Below the pieces are notes generated by a model, which was not told where the DNA came from, made no database searches, and saw only the letters and a list, made by a program, of their open reading frames with translations. From Ochotona curzoniae (Eukaryota > Chordata > Mammalia > Lagomorpha > Ochotonidae): a stretch of 64,000 nt of DNA. The translations under genes were made by a program, and so were the position numbers. The stretch spans positions 1,054,001-1,118,000 of the forward strand of contig NW_024466399.1 in the NCBI RefSeq assembly GCF_017591425.1. The letters run 5' to 3'. Positions 45,857 through 56,450 of this stretch are shown one piece after another. Position 1 is the stretch's first letter. Each line of letters starts with the position of its first letter.

Positions 45857-46439
45857 AATATGGTGCTTTGAAATATCAATAGCAAGTAGTAACCGTTCAA
45901 TAGATTGCTGCCATAGGTAATCAATGGAAAGCTCCGCAAAACCGTTCGTTTTGAAAAATGAAAATAGCGAAAGTTCTAAGAGTGGGGATGGAAGCAACCG
46001 AAGCCAGTCGAGAAATAGCAGAGAGCAAATCGTGACCTCCTGGCCGTATTCGCCGGCTCCAGCTTTTCCCGGTGTGGTCACAAACACCTGCAGGACTTCC
46101 TGGGAACCCCATGCCCAACAGACCCGCGACGTGCGGGTCCCCAGGGCGTGCACCTGTTTCCCTGCACGCTCCTAGTCCCCTCATCTCACCGCGAGCTGGG
46201 GAAACTGCTTAAGCTCCGTTTTCTTATTCGTAAACTGGGAATTAGGGCACAGTTCCTGAAGGCCGGATGTCACAATCCGCCTCGCTCCTACGTAATGCCG
46301 AGCATGTTCAAACGGCCTTGCTGGCAGCCCCAACATCATTCCACAGGTTCCACGAAAGCAGAGCCACTGCAGCTTGCACCAAGCGAAACAAGAAGCAACT
46401 TTGCAAGGAGCTTCCACCTGCAAAACCCACCGCTGATCC
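45857..46439. other. Intron 1 sequence next to exon 1, repeat-free
   Basis: No element identified. CpG density rises toward 46440, so proximal regulatory sequence is plausible. Confidence 0.4.
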
Positions 46440-46627
46440 GCCAGACGCTGGCCCGGGGCCACGCCAGCTCTGCCTGTGTAGCAGGAACCCCAGGGGCGCA
46501 AGCGGGGAGGCCGAGAGACTCTGCTCCCACCGCGCTCAGGAACAAGATGGGCGCCCACCCACTCGCGGGGCACCGCGTCCTCGGCGACTCCCCGAGGCTC
46601 CGCGGGCAGCGGCTGGGAGCTCTTTAC

Positions 46628-46668
46628 CTGCCAACGATCAGCACCTCGCTGCCCGCTGTGGACGCCAT
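46628..46668 (-). CDS. CRYL1: CRYL1 coding exon 1 (start codon and first NAD-binding strand)
   Basis: This is the first coding exon of lambda-crystallin / L-gulonate 3-dehydrogenase, a cytosolic homodimeric NAD-dependent enzyme of the uronate cycle that oxidises L-gulonate to 3-dehydro-L-gulonate. Read on the minus strand, ATG at 46668-46666 lies in a strong Kozak context (GCCATGG). It opens 13 codons, MASTAGSEVLIVG, plus two bases AG, followed by a GTAAAG donor. VLIVG is the first Rossmann beta strand and the start of the glycine loop. The split codon AG|T is completed by exon 2 as Ser, giving the motif GSGLIG (GxGxxG). The mammalian family begins MASxAxG with the same exon boundary, so the start is well supported. 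The exon lies inside the CpG-rich promoter. The 5' UTR extends toward higher coordinates, but I cannot place the transcription start exactly. Confidence 0.95.
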
Positions 46669-46809
46669 GGCGCGGCGTCAGGCTGGGCCCGGACACGGTA
46701 CCGCGAGCGCGAAAACTAAGCGCGGAGCCGGGTGTCAGGCGCGCAGCTGCGCTGGGGCCGGCGGGGCTGGCGGGCACTAGGGACAGGGTGGAGGGCGTGC
46801 TCCTGGCCC

Positions 46810-46814
46810 ATTGG
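46810..46814 (-). promoter_or_regulatory. CCAAT box (probable NF-Y site)
   Basis: The minus strand reads GAGCCAATGGG, a good NF-Y-type CCAAT context, about 142 bases upstream of the CRYL1 ATG. Distance and CpG-island setting fit a core promoter element. Function is inferred from position and motif only. Confidence 0.6.
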
Positions 46815-46852
46815 CTCCGCGGGCGCCGGGGGTGGACCCGGGCCGCTGGAGA

Positions 46853-46860
46853 GGCGGGGC
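46853..46860 (+). promoter_or_regulatory. GC box (probable Sp1/KLF site)
   Basis: GGCGGGGC lies about 40 bases further upstream than the CCAAT box. This CCAAT plus GC-box arrangement is common in TATA-less promoters. Binding is inferred. Confidence 0.5.
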
Positions 46861-47240
46861 GCACGCTGGGCTGGGCGGATGCGCCCAGGGACACTCCCCG
46901 GCCGCGGGCTGCGTGGCAGAGCCCTTGAGCACAAACGCGAAAGCACGCCAGAAAAGCTACCCGAGAACTGCCACTGTGGAAGGTGCAGGCGCCCCTGCGC
47001 ACCCCGCAAGCGCAGGCATGAACGACGCGCTGGGCTCACATCAGGGGTGCCGCCCGATTCCCGGGAGAACTGAGGCCTGGGACCTGCGGGGAGGAGGGGA
47101 GGCAGAGAAGCACACGTGCCGTGAGCACGCGCGCCCTACTTCCTCCTTCCCGAGGCTGACCAGACAGAGGAAATGAAGCGGGGCGCGGCCAGCCAGACCC
47201 AGAGCACGACGTGTAGGCGCGCGCTGGAGGGAAACGTGCC

Positions 47241-47574
47241 AGGTTGCCCGCTGCCCCCGGCCTAGCAAAAACTATGATGAACTGAGCTCTTCCTGTTGCG
47301 TGTATCCCCGTCAGAAACCGGGAAAGAGAAGGCTTAGAGGAAGGGGGTTAGACTTTGAAGGAAATGCCACAAATTGTCAGTAAACTTTAAATGCATCAAC
47401 CCTTTTTTAAGGGAAATAAGATAAGTAACAGAAGAGTCACGCACTCTTCTCCCACCTCCCCAAGGCCTTTACATTTGTCAAAGCCCTTTATGCAAGTGAA
47501 TGGAAAGAAAGAGTAACTTTTCTATTTTATCATTTATGTATGTCAGTGTCCTTTATAATGTCCATGGAAGAGGC
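47241..47574. other. Upstream flank, no recognised feature
   Basis: Unassigned DNA just above the CpG-rich promoter. Confidence 0.35.
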
Positions 47575-47819
47575 TGGCAGGGGGTGCCGTCGGCTAATCC
47601 TCAGCCCAGTGGCGCCAGCGACGCATAGAGGCGCGATTCTTGTCCCAGGGGCTCCACTTCTGGGCCGGGTCCCTGCTGATGGCCTGGGAAAGCAGAGGGG
47701 GATGGCCCAAGGCCTCGGGGCGCTGCACCCACGTGGGAGATCCGGAGTAAGCTGACTGCTGGCTTCAGAGCGGCTGAAGTTTTGCAGCCGTTTTGGGAGT
47801 GAGCCAACGGATAGAAGAG

Positions 47820-47862
<43 letters not shown>

Positions 47863-47910
47863 CGCCTTCTCTTGAAATATGGCTTCAAATAAAAATAAAA
47901 TGAATCTTTA
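47575..47910 (+). mobile_element. CSINE with (TG)n/(CG)n replacing its CT tract
   Basis: Core 'ctgatggcctgggaaagcag' and 'ctgcacccacgtgggagatc'. The tract region is the microsatellite below. Confidence 0.88.
47821..47866 (+). repeat. (TG)n followed by (CG)n
   Basis: About 34 bases of alternating TG then 12 of alternating CG, a purine-pyrimidine alternation with Z-DNA potential. Confidence 0.97.
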
Positions 47911-48014
47911 GAAAAAAGAATCTCTAGTTGTATAGCAGCTACTTGGGTTAATGCGCTACAGCTGACCAATGCAGATCCTGAGATGTATCAGTGTTTGCTC
48001 AAGGAACTAGGATC

Positions 48015-48184
48015 CTGTAACATGGAGAAACAAAGAAGTTTATTTTGGTACAATTTTTTTAAAGCCCATAAACACGAGGACTCCCCCCCCCCAAAAAAAA
48101 GTCATTAAAATCTTATGAAAAACAATGCACAGCTCCAAAAGATTTCAAGCCACGTGAGTTTATCTCTTCATTCCATTTCGTAGT
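48015..48184. mobile_element. MITE-like palindromic relic
   Basis: 'tttattttggtacaattttt' and 'ttcattccatttcgta' match the central and right-arm features of the family. It contains a C run at about 48084-48093. Confidence 0.5.
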
Positions 48185-48783
48185 ACTGAGAGAGGAGTTA
48201 GACTGGACAGTAGGCAGTTAGGGCACCCTGGGTCCCCAAGCCATCGTTTTTTCTCAAAGAGAAAGGGGTATTTTCCCCACCATGGCTTGGATTCACCAGA
48301 GCACTCTCTCCCGAGACAAGTGCATATTTTAACACGCTTCCCCAAGAGACAAGGGCGATATTAGCATATCAATTTCCCACCTGAAGCCTCAGCCCCATTC
48401 TGTCTCTGGCCATTGCCAAGGGGGAGGGCTTCAGACTGACCTCTTTATCATTAAAAAGGGACCAAGGGAGTTGGCCAGTGACACCTTTCTGGCCTTTCGT
48501 CCCAAGGCCAGGTACCATGGAAACCAGGAATTTTCTTTGTTTATGGAGAAACATCTTTCAGGGGAAGGTTTAAAAGATGCTTTTCCCCACCATTTTGCTT
48601 TTCCTCCTGGCACTATGGCAGGGGGTAAGGGTCCTTTCCATCTCAGAGCCCCCTCCTGTCACTAGGACGGGAGTCTCCTTTCTCAACTTTTCTAATAAAT
48701 CTTGCTTTAAAACTAAGCTGTGTCCGCACGGAAATTCTTTCCTGAGAGACAAGAATTGAGGTTGCTGCCATATTCGGGGTCAA
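48185..48783 (+). mobile_element. Endogenous retroviral solo LTR
   Basis: A roughly 600-base stretch with a polyadenylation signal AATAAA at 48694-48699, then an R/U5-like segment with 'ctttcctgagagacaagaat' and 'tgaggttgctgcca'. No retroviral gag, pol or env sequence lies on either side, so a solo LTR left by recombination is likely. Exact ends and a target duplication were not found. It lies 1.5-2.1 kb upstream of the CRYL1 ATG. Confidence 0.6.
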
Positions 48784-48869
48784 AAAGCCTACAAGAGTAT
48801 TATGGGGTGGGAGGCAGTGAGAGACAGATAACTCTCAATTACTAGTTAACTTCCAAATGCCCAAAAAAC

Positions 48870-49036
48870 GTTGCCATCCGGGACATAGGCCTTGCTGGAA
48901 CCAAAAATTCACCCCAGGTCTCCCCTCTGGGTGGCAGGGACCCAATGACTTGAGCCACAGTGTCTGTCCAGGCTGCAGGTCGGCAGGATGCTGGAATCCG
49001 AGCAGAGCTGGGTGTCGTGGAGCCCGGGCACTACAG
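48870..49036 (-). mobile_element. CSINE fragment, old
   Basis: Antisense 'caccccaggtctcccctctg' and 'atgctggaatccgagcagag' remain. Confidence 0.5.
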
Positions 49037-49499
49037 TGTGGGAAGCAGGCAGGCAGCTAGCTGGTGTCTTACATTCTTGCCCTGGCAGTGGACTAGAGAA
49101 GGCCCCTGCCTACTGTTGGGAGAGCAGCCGGCCGTGGGCTCTTGCTTTCCCTGCTCACTTGCTCCCTCGGAGTAGACAAGACTAGAAGGCATCTGTCTCC
49201 TGGTGTAGCACTGGCAGGCTGCTACAGTTTCTACTCAGCTCCTTCCCTCTCCCCTCCTCCCCTCTGCCCCTCAGCCCCTCCTTCTCTCCACCCCTCACCC
49301 CCACAACATTGTTTTCCTTGGACAACTGTTGGCTTAAAAAGTCAACGCTTCCTCCTGAGGCTCCCTGGCAACAATTGGACAGGTGCTATATGCTTGTAGG
49401 CATCCGGCCGAAGCTCTCACTCTCCATCATAATCTCATTTCTATGCAGACACTCCAACCAATGCCAAGACAGTGGACTAGCACCACATCAATCACCGGG
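49037..49499. other. Upstream flank, no recognised feature
   Basis: A C/T-rich stretch lies at 49230-49305. Nothing else identified. Confidence 0.35.
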
Positions 49500-50190
49500 G
49501 AACCAATAAAAGCACAAAATGGCAGGCACCCATGGCACAGCATAGGCTAAACTTCCACGTGCAGCACCTGCATCCCATCTGGGAATCCCCCCAACTGAAC
49601 CGCTGGACTCAGAACCCCAACCATGGAGAAAATTGCAGGTTCCATGGTCTGACCGTGGAATGCATGTGTCACAGCTGGGCCGCCTCAGTGGCTTAGAAGA
49701 AGCGGTGGACAGCATACCCAGATGCACATGGAGGATATGACAGTGTACTGGAACCTGCGAAGGCCACCTGATAAAAAAACAGAGGAGGGAGGACAGAACA
49801 AATCGGTCAACTACCCCAGCAAAACGTTGGCAGTGAACACCTGGGCAAACGGAAACTCTAAGGGGAGAGATTTCATCATGATTAGAGTGGCAAGATCGGC
49901 AACAATACAGAACTATTGAATTGTCAAAAACACTTGAGCAGTGCCCTCGGAGCCTGCCCCACACTGGGACCCTGGGATGGTTGGGAGGCTGGGTGTGGCT
50001 TCTCCCCTTCTCTCTTCCCTTCCCCCAGATACAGGAATAAAAAAAAAAAGAGAATGTTAAACAATTATCTCACCCATTTTCCTCTAGCCCTTGACCCTTC
50101 ACACCCTAATCAAATATGTAAAAATTATCAAAAACTAAAATTGAGACCATTTTTTTTTAAATAAAAATTAATAAAATAAAATCAAGTGAC
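49500..50190 (+). mobile_element. 5'-truncated LINE (L1-like) 3' end
   Basis: Homologous in opposite orientation to 34300-34760. It ends with 'accctaatcaaatatgtaaa' and an A-rich tail. The same 3' terminus recurs, diverged, in the antisense insertion at 59882-60048. Confidence 0.7.
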
Positions 50191-51140
50191 AGAGAGGTGG
50201 CCAAAATTCCCCGACCAACCCCCCTTTCGGTTTCCTTTCAATCATCATGACAGTGAAGTTCACGTCCCTTATGCCCTGAAGTCCTCAACAAGTACCTGAA
50301 GTAGCCTGATGATAACCCTGTGTTTAAAACCAAGCACCATGCTCACGCTCAGCTCCTCTTAGGCAGCTAGTACAAGGTCAGGAGCTTGGAAGCCGTGCCT
50401 TCCCCACCCACCAACATAATCCTTTCTGGCCACCGGAGAGTCAAATGACCTATTATCACCGGTAACCTGAGAGGGGCAGTATTACAGCATTGTATAACTG
50501 TTACCCCCCGCAAAGCTCCCATAAAGGTCCTGATAAGGAGGGGCTCGCTCTCCTGTTGTGGTGCTTCTGTGCTCTGGCACTCCCCAGTCCCTGCTTGCTG
50601 TCTGGCTTCCGCTGGACCGACCCTGAGGACAGGTGTCCCCTGAGCAGGGCCCCTGTGTGTCTGTATTCCTCACCCTCTGTTCACTGCTTGGGTGTGTCAG
50701 CGAAGACAGCAGTGCTAAGCTGCTTTGTGTTTCTAATGTGTGTGCTGTTGGAAGTCTGGGAGAGCTGAGGTCCAGCGCAATGCAATGTGGACAGAAAAGC
50801 CAGGGAAACGTGAGGTCTGCATCTGGGTTGGTGTGTCCGGGTTCTTTGCTTCAGGTCTCTTAGGGTAACTTACATTGCTGGGCAAGCTGGAGTATCGCTC
50901 TTCAGTTTAACGGGCACATTTCACAACGACTGTTTATGCCTCTCAGGGTTTTGATTCAGACTGGATTGCCACGTGACTTGTCGTTTTCTAATTTTTTAGT
51001 GGGCCCTGCCATCACCAAACTTGGTTCATTAAAAACTCCTTAATACATCCTAGACTTGTCTGGCATGATCTCTCTCGCACCCTATAACATCTCTTGCTCC
51101 ATTTTATGGAATGCAATATTGCTCAATTCTAGACTGGAAA
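50191..51140. other. Upstream flank with possible LTR remnant
   Basis: Bases 50500-50720 have a 'cccataaaggtcctgataag' TATA-like start and a C/T-rich R-U5-like sequence, suggesting an LTR. The remainder is unassigned. Confidence 0.3.
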
Positions 51141-51149
51141 ATAAATCTG

Positions 51150-51275
51150 GTTAATATCTTTAACGTAAATTTGTATTTGGCACACACATCAACATGTAAC
51201 ATGTACATATCGTTTGACTTAACAACTCTGCTTCTAGAGATCTATTGTGCAGAAGCAATCAAAAGGATATAAAGA
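51150..51275 (+). mobile_element. Old L1 (L1M-type) fragment
   Basis: 'tgacttaacaactctgcttc' followed by 'tagagatctattgtgcagaa' matches L1M ORF2-end sequence. Confidence 0.65.
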
Positions 51276-51283
51276 TAGAAAAT

Positions 51284-51576
51284 TTTTTAAAGATTTATTT
51301 ATGCTTAATGCATTGAAAAGGCAGTGTTGGAAGGAGAGACACAGGGATTGCTCCTTCTCCAGGTTACTCCCCAATGCTCACGCTAGCGAAGGCTGGACCA
51401 GGCAGAAGCCAGGAGTCTAGAACTCTGTATCTCAAGTGACTAGCAGAAACCCGATGACTTGGGTTATGATCTGTTGCCCCCCAGGTGCACTAGCAGCAAG
51501 TTGGCTTGAAAGCAGAGACACATCTCCAGTGTGATATGCCGGCATTAACCCACCGTGCCACAGCCTTGTTCCCCTC
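51284..51576 (-). mobile_element. CSINE, old copy
   Basis: Antisense 'aaagatttatttatgcttaa' to 'cattaacccaccgtgccaca'. Confidence 0.88.
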
Positions 51577-51626
51577 TGCGAGACTTTCAGAGCAAAAATA
51601 CCGTACCCATGATGAAGGAAGGAATT

Positions 51627-51862
51627 TTTTTTTTTAATTTATTTGTTCCAGAGACAGAGAGATCTTCCAGCCACTAGTTGACCTCCACAAAGCCTCTGAC
51701 AGTCAGAGCTCCGTGAGGCCTGAGCTCTGTCTACAGCAGAGTCCCAAGCACTGGAGCCATCACTTACAGCCTTCTGTTGGGATGATGGCTGGGACTCGAC
51801 CTGGGCACTCTGCGTCTCAGTGTCGTAACTGCACATCAAATACCCACCCCACCCGAAGGGCC
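51627..51862 (-). mobile_element. CSINE, old copy
   Basis: Antisense after a T run, 'ttccagagacagagagatct' to 'gcacatcaaatacccacccc'. Confidence 0.78.
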
Positions 51863-52159
51863 AAAGTAACAGCCTCATTCTGGAACTTCCAGATAACAGA
51901 ACACATCCTCCATGTGTTACCTACCAAGGGTAGCACACTGCAAGGCATGAAGCCTCACGCCCTGGCCCCGCTCCTTGCCGAAGGTGATCTCTGTAATGTC
52001 CTTAATTGAGTAACACAGCATCTGGGAGACCACAGCGTTGCTATGACAACCAGAAAACTCAGAACTTCACAGAGAGGCATTAAAAAAAAAAATTCCCAGC
52101 AAGGTGAGCACTTGGCCCCATTGTCTCCTTGCTGGGAGCAGCGAGACTCAGATAGCCAA

Positions 52160-52332
52160 CCTTGTCGTAGGTGCAGGATGGGCCTCTGCAATGCCTTGTG
52201 GCTGCTGTATGCGATCTGCAGAGGGGACTTCTTCAAGGACTGGCTACATTTGAGGAGTAACCCAGTGAATGGGAGCACTCAGGCTTCCTCTGTTTCTCTG
52301 TACCTCTCAAATTTAAAAATAAATTTAAAACA
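52160..52332 (+). mobile_element. CSINE fragment, old
   Basis: 'agtaacccagtgaatgggag' and 'tctctgtacctctcaaattt' define the 3' part. Confidence 0.6.
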
Positions 52333-52340
52333 TAATTATT

Positions 52341-52660
52341 GGGGCTGACACCATGGCATAGCAAGCTAAGCCTCTGCCGGTGATGCCAGCATCCGAAGTG
52401 AGCACCAGTTCATCCTGGAAGCTTCACTTCCCACCCAGCTCCTTGCTAATGGTTAGGAAGACAGCAGAAGACGGTTCAAGTTCTTGAGTCCCTGCACCCA
52501 AGTGGGAGACCTGGCTCCTGGCTGCAGATCGGATCAGCTCGCCTCCAGCTATTGTGGCCATTTGGGAAATAAACCAGCAGATGTAAGATCTCCCTGTCTC
52601 TCCTCTCTCTATATAATTCTGCCTTTCAAAGAATAAATAAATAAATCTTTTTAAAAGAAT
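52341..52660 (+). mobile_element. CSINE
   Basis: 'ggggctgacaccatggcata' head, complete to 'gcctttcaaagaataaataa'. Confidence 0.92.
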
Positions 52661-52681
52661 CTTTTCCTTAAAAAAAAATCT

Positions 52682-52985
52682 TGGGCCCAATGCGGTAGCC
52701 CAATGACTTAAGTCCTCATCTTGCATGTGCCAGGATCCCATATGGGCACCCGTCATATCCCGGCTGCTTCCCTTGCCTTCCAGCTTTCTGTTTGTGGCTG
52801 CGAAAGCAGTTGAAGATGGTCCAAAGCCTTGGAACCCTGCACCCGCACAGTAGATCTTAAAGAAGCCCCTGGCTCCTGGCTTTGGATCATCTCAGATCTA
52901 GCCATTGTGGCCAGTTGGGGAGTGAATCAGCGGACAGAAGATCTTTGTCTCTCTTTCTCTCTGTAAATCTGACTTTCCATGCTTT
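52682..52985 (+). mobile_element. CSINE
   Basis: 'gggcccaatgcggtagccca' head. It directly follows another sense SINE. Ends 'aaatctgactttccat'. Confidence 0.92.
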
Positions 52986-53379
52986 CCATGACTTTCCATC
53001 ATGACTTTAATGCTTGAGCTTAAAAAATGCTTATCCTTTTACACTCATGGCAAAAAACAAACAAACAAACAACAACAAAAAACACCATAGTCCTTTCTTG
53101 GCTTAAAATACTTGAACTCTTTTCCTAAACAACTAGAAGTTCTCCCTCTCCTCTCCCCCATGAAACAATGAAAGCGGTGACCTCTATTTCGATCAATCCC
53201 AGTTGGTGATCCTTGAGGAAGGAGACGCAGACGAACTACAGGCAGCAGTCAAATGGGAAAGTTCCCCCAGAGCCCGGTTTCTTGGCGGAGTGCAGAGAGA
53301 GGGCTCTAGGCAGGGCCGCGCTGAGGAGGTCCTGCAAGACCTCGGCTTGCTATTGAACTGCGCAGGTGTCTTAGGCGTT
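52986..53379. other. Upstream flank, no recognised feature
   Basis: A short (CAAA)n lies at about 53052-53080. Nothing else identified. Confidence 0.35.
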
Positions 53380-53815
53380 GCTTTGACAAGATACCCAGAG
53401 GCTGGGTAGGTAAGAAAGAAGTGTATGTTGCTTAGTACCCTAGAGGTCAGGAAGTTCACCAGGGGGCAAGTGCATCCGGAAGGGCTCTGTGCTTGGTCCT
53501 GACCTGTTGGAAAGTGTCACCCGGCAGGATACCTGGGTACTGAGCAGCACCAGAGAGAGGCCGCAAACAAGGGGTGGTGTCCCCACTCATTCCTGCAACA
53601 ACTGATTCAGACCTGTATGACCTAACCCCCTCTCTCACCCTGGACCTTAGTCCAGCAAGGGTGGGTGTCCCGTGATCTGGCCCTCCTTCTAACCCCCACC
53701 TCTTACAGGTTCCACCTGCTTCTACTACTGTCACTCTGGGGCCCAAGCTTCCAGTATCTTGTAAGGAGGAATGAGAATCCCCAGAAAGCAGAAGTCCAGA
53801 CACACCCACGAGCTC
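53380..53815 (+). mobile_element. MLT1/MaLR-like LTR relic
   Basis: 'tgacaagatacccagaggct' with 'gggtaggtaagaaagaagtg' and 'aggtcaggaagttc', then 'acccccacctcttacaggtt', follow the MLT1-type LTR order. Old and interrupted. Confidence 0.6.
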
Positions 53816-54084
53816 TTACAGGGCTGGGAAGATCCACGGTCCCATCAGTGAGTGGCACGCGCTCATGATACAAAGGACACGAGGCAGAATCCTCAGACGC
53901 AGGCTGCTTGAGTAGGGGAGCGAAATTCCTTCTACCCCAAAGGGCTCTTGGAAATAACCCCGAGAGATTCCTATGATGTGGATATCAGTTTCATTGTTGA
54001 ATGTCCTCCAAAGGGCCCCGTGTAAAGGTTGGTTCTCCCCAAATCTTTGCTAAAGGTAGGCAGAGGATGAGAACCTGGTCCAGG

Positions 54085-54372
54085 TATGGCGCCTGAAGGT
54101 GGGGCATATTGAAGTGCTGGTTTAAGCCCTGGATGACCTACTTCTGATCCAGCCTCCTGCTAGCATACCTGGGAAGCAGTGGCAGATGATGCAACTGTGT
54201 GGGCCCCTGCACGCCATGTAGGAGACCAGGATGGAGCTCCTTGCTCCTGACTTGGAGGCAGACAAGGCTGTTGTAGCCATTTGAGGAGTAAGGCAGCAAA
54301 TGAAAGGTAAATTTCTCTCGCTCTCTCCCTCCCTCTCATTGCCACTCTACCTTTCACATAAAATCTTAACAC
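54085..54372 (+). mobile_element. CSINE, old copy
   Basis: 'atggcgcctgaaggtggggc' to 'ctacctttcacataaaatct'. Confidence 0.85.
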
Positions 54373-54385
54373 AGAAAAGAGTCAG

Positions 54386-54655
54386 GCCTTGGAGCAGCAC
54401 TGTGGCAGAACAGGCTAAGCTGCTGATGGGGATACTTGTTTGAGTCCTGGCAGATCACTTCCAATCCAGTTCCCTTGTTATGAGCTGGGAAGACAGTAGG
54501 GGAGGACCAAGCTTCAGATAGGCTCAGCCCCAGCTCTTGCAGTCATTTAGGGAGTGAAGCAATGAATGGAAGGGGTGTGTGTGTGTGAGTGTATGTGTGT
54601 TCCTCTCCATGTCTCTCTGTAATTGTCTTTGAAATAAAAAAAAATAAATTAAAAA
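54386..54655 (+). mobile_element. CSINE, old copy with (TG)n
   Basis: 'ggccttggagcagcactgtg' head. A short TG run (54574-54600) lies in the tract position. Confidence 0.85.
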
Positions 54656-54719
54656 TAAATGTGAACCTTAAATGGACCAGTCTGATTCCAGAAAACTGCA
54701 ATCCAGAATAAATTCATTT

Positions 54720-55078
54720 TAAAAAAAAAGATTTATTTAACTTCACATAGTGAAGGATGGAACAAAAAGGATGGACAAAAAGGATGGAAGGGCAGACAGA
54801 GAGAGAGGAAGGCAGATCTTCCATCTTCTGATTCATTCCCCAAGTGGCCACAAGGCTGGGATTGGTCCAGACAGAAGCCAGGAGCTCCAAATTTCATCTC
54901 AATCTCCCATGTGGGTGGCAGGGGCCCAAGCACTGGGACAGCTGTCCTCTGCCTCCTAGGCACATCGGCAGGAGCTGGATGGGAAGGATGGGAAGCAGAG
55001 CAGCCAGGACTTGAACTGCTGCTCACATAGGAAGCTGACACTGCAGGCAGCAGCTTAACCCTCTGCACCACAATACTG
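54720..55078 (-). mobile_element. CSINE with small internal duplication
   Basis: Antisense copy. The tail side carries a repeated 'caaaaaggatgga' (about 54760-54790). Confidence 0.88.
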
Positions 55079-55085
55079 GTGTGTC

Positions 55086-55105
55086 TATATATATATATAT
55101 ATATG
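55086..55105 (+). repeat. (TA)n microsatellite
   Basis: A 20-base TA run at the tail of the adjacent antisense SINE. Confidence 0.95.
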
Positions 55106-55451
55106 ATTTATTTGTCTATTTATTTATTTTATTGGAAAGGCAGATATACAGAGAGGAGGAGAAACAGAGAGGAAGATCCTCCAATGATGATTCAATCCCC
55201 AAGTGGCCGCAACAGTGAAGGTGAGCCACTTCCAGGAGCCAGGAAGTTCCCTCCAGGTCTCCCACATGGGTGCAGGGTCCCAAGGCTTTGGGCCGTCCTC
55301 AACTGCTTTCCCAGGCCACAAGCAGGGAGCTGGATGGGATGTGGAGTTGCTGGAACAGTTGCTGGAACAAGAACCAATACCCATATGGGATATGGGATCC
55401 CAGGCGCATTCAAGGCGAGGACCCCAACCATTACACTATCGCACCAGGCCC
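55106..55451 (-). mobile_element. CSINE, fairly young
   Basis: Antisense 'tattggaaaggcagatatac' to 'acactatcgcaccaggccct'. It contains a small duplication 'gttgctggaaca'. Confidence 0.94.
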
Positions 55452-56095
55452 TAAACATATACCTTTTAATTCCATTTGGGGTGTGTGTGTGTGAACTTTT
55501 GAAGTACCACTTTATATGAAACTTTCAGAGAATAGACCACAGTATTTATGGTTTTCAGTTAGTAATGTTTAATGCTCAACACTTTCCATCTCAGAGATAA
55601 CTATGTGGATGCTAGTAAAAGCAAGGTGAGAAAACAACCGAGACAATATTCTAAGATTAGAGTTTCTTAATCTCTTATTTCCTTTTGGATCATCCAAGAG
55701 AACCCTAGGGGCACTTTAGGATCACTTCTAAACATGATTAAATTGATTCAACTTATTTAGCGACAGGATTTTGCTTAGTCAGACACATTGAGACACATAA
55801 AGAAGAAATCAAACACAAGTGTATCAATTCAGCTAAAGTGAAAGTACTTTACTTGGTAAGTTCATAGACCTGTTACAACCGACAGTTAAAAAACTACTGG
55901 GGCACTTTAAAAAGGAAAAAAGATTTGCCAGAAACCTTCATATATCTAATGTTGAGGTTGTATCTAAATGGTCTGAATATTAATCATTTAAATAAAAAGT
56001 AAAACCCCAAGTCATCTTTTCTATACACGAATGCAACCCTGAACTCTCCATGGTAGAAAACTAAGATGTTGCCGAATGTTACAACCTCAAGCCCT
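55452..56095. other. AT-rich, repeat-free flank
   Basis: About 600 bases without SINE, LINE or microsatellite. It is the longest such AT-rich stretch upstream of the promoter. Confidence 0.45.
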
Positions 56096-56336
56096 GGGGT
56101 TGGTGCTATGACCTATCTGGTAAAGCCACCACTCGCAATGCCACCATCCCTTGCGGGTACCAGTTGGAGTTCCAGCTGCTCCATTTCTGATCCAGCTCCC
56201 TGACAATAAACCTGGAGAAGCAGTGGAGGATGGCCAAAGCACTTCGGCCCCTGCACTAAAGCACCTGGCTCCTGGTTTCCATCTGATCCAGCCCTGGGCC
56301 TTGTGGCCTTTTGAGGAAAGAACCAGTGGCTGAAAG

Positions 56337-56373
<37 letters not shown>

Positions 56374-56450
56374 CTCCTTCTCCACCTCTCTCTCTCTCTC
56401 AGTAACCCTGACTTTCAAACAAATTAAAAAACAATAAACAAATAAACCTC
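56096..56450 (+). mobile_element. CSINE with long CT tract
   Basis: 'ctggggttggtgctatgacc' head. CT tract at 56339-56400. Confidence 0.9.

Larger units (their letters stand above)
31858..46627 (-). other. CRYL1: CRYL1 intron 1
   Basis: This complete 14.8 kb intron lies between exon 1 (GTAAAG donor) and exon 2 (CAG acceptor). It contains the antisense LINE tandem region, L1M fragments, nested young SINEs and the unexplained open segment near 41100-41280. Confidence 0.93.
46440..47240 (-). promoter_or_regulatory. CRYL1: CpG-rich promoter region of CRYL1
   Basis: CpG dinucleotides are dense here and sparse in flanking DNA, as expected of a CpG-island promoter. The CRYL1 ATG lies inside the interval. 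No TATA box is evident upstream on the minus strand. A CCAAT box in minus orientation and a GC box lie about 140-190 bases upstream of the ATG, typical of a TATA-less housekeeping promoter with several start sites. No SINE interrupts the interval. The window shows no convincing coding exon on the opposite strand next to it, so divergent transcription is possible but unproven. Confidence 0.85.

Noticed and set aside
46181..47002. 273-codon minus-strand open frame across the CRYL1 start
   Set aside because: High GC content in the CpG-rich region suppresses stops. It uses another frame than CRYL1 and matches no family.
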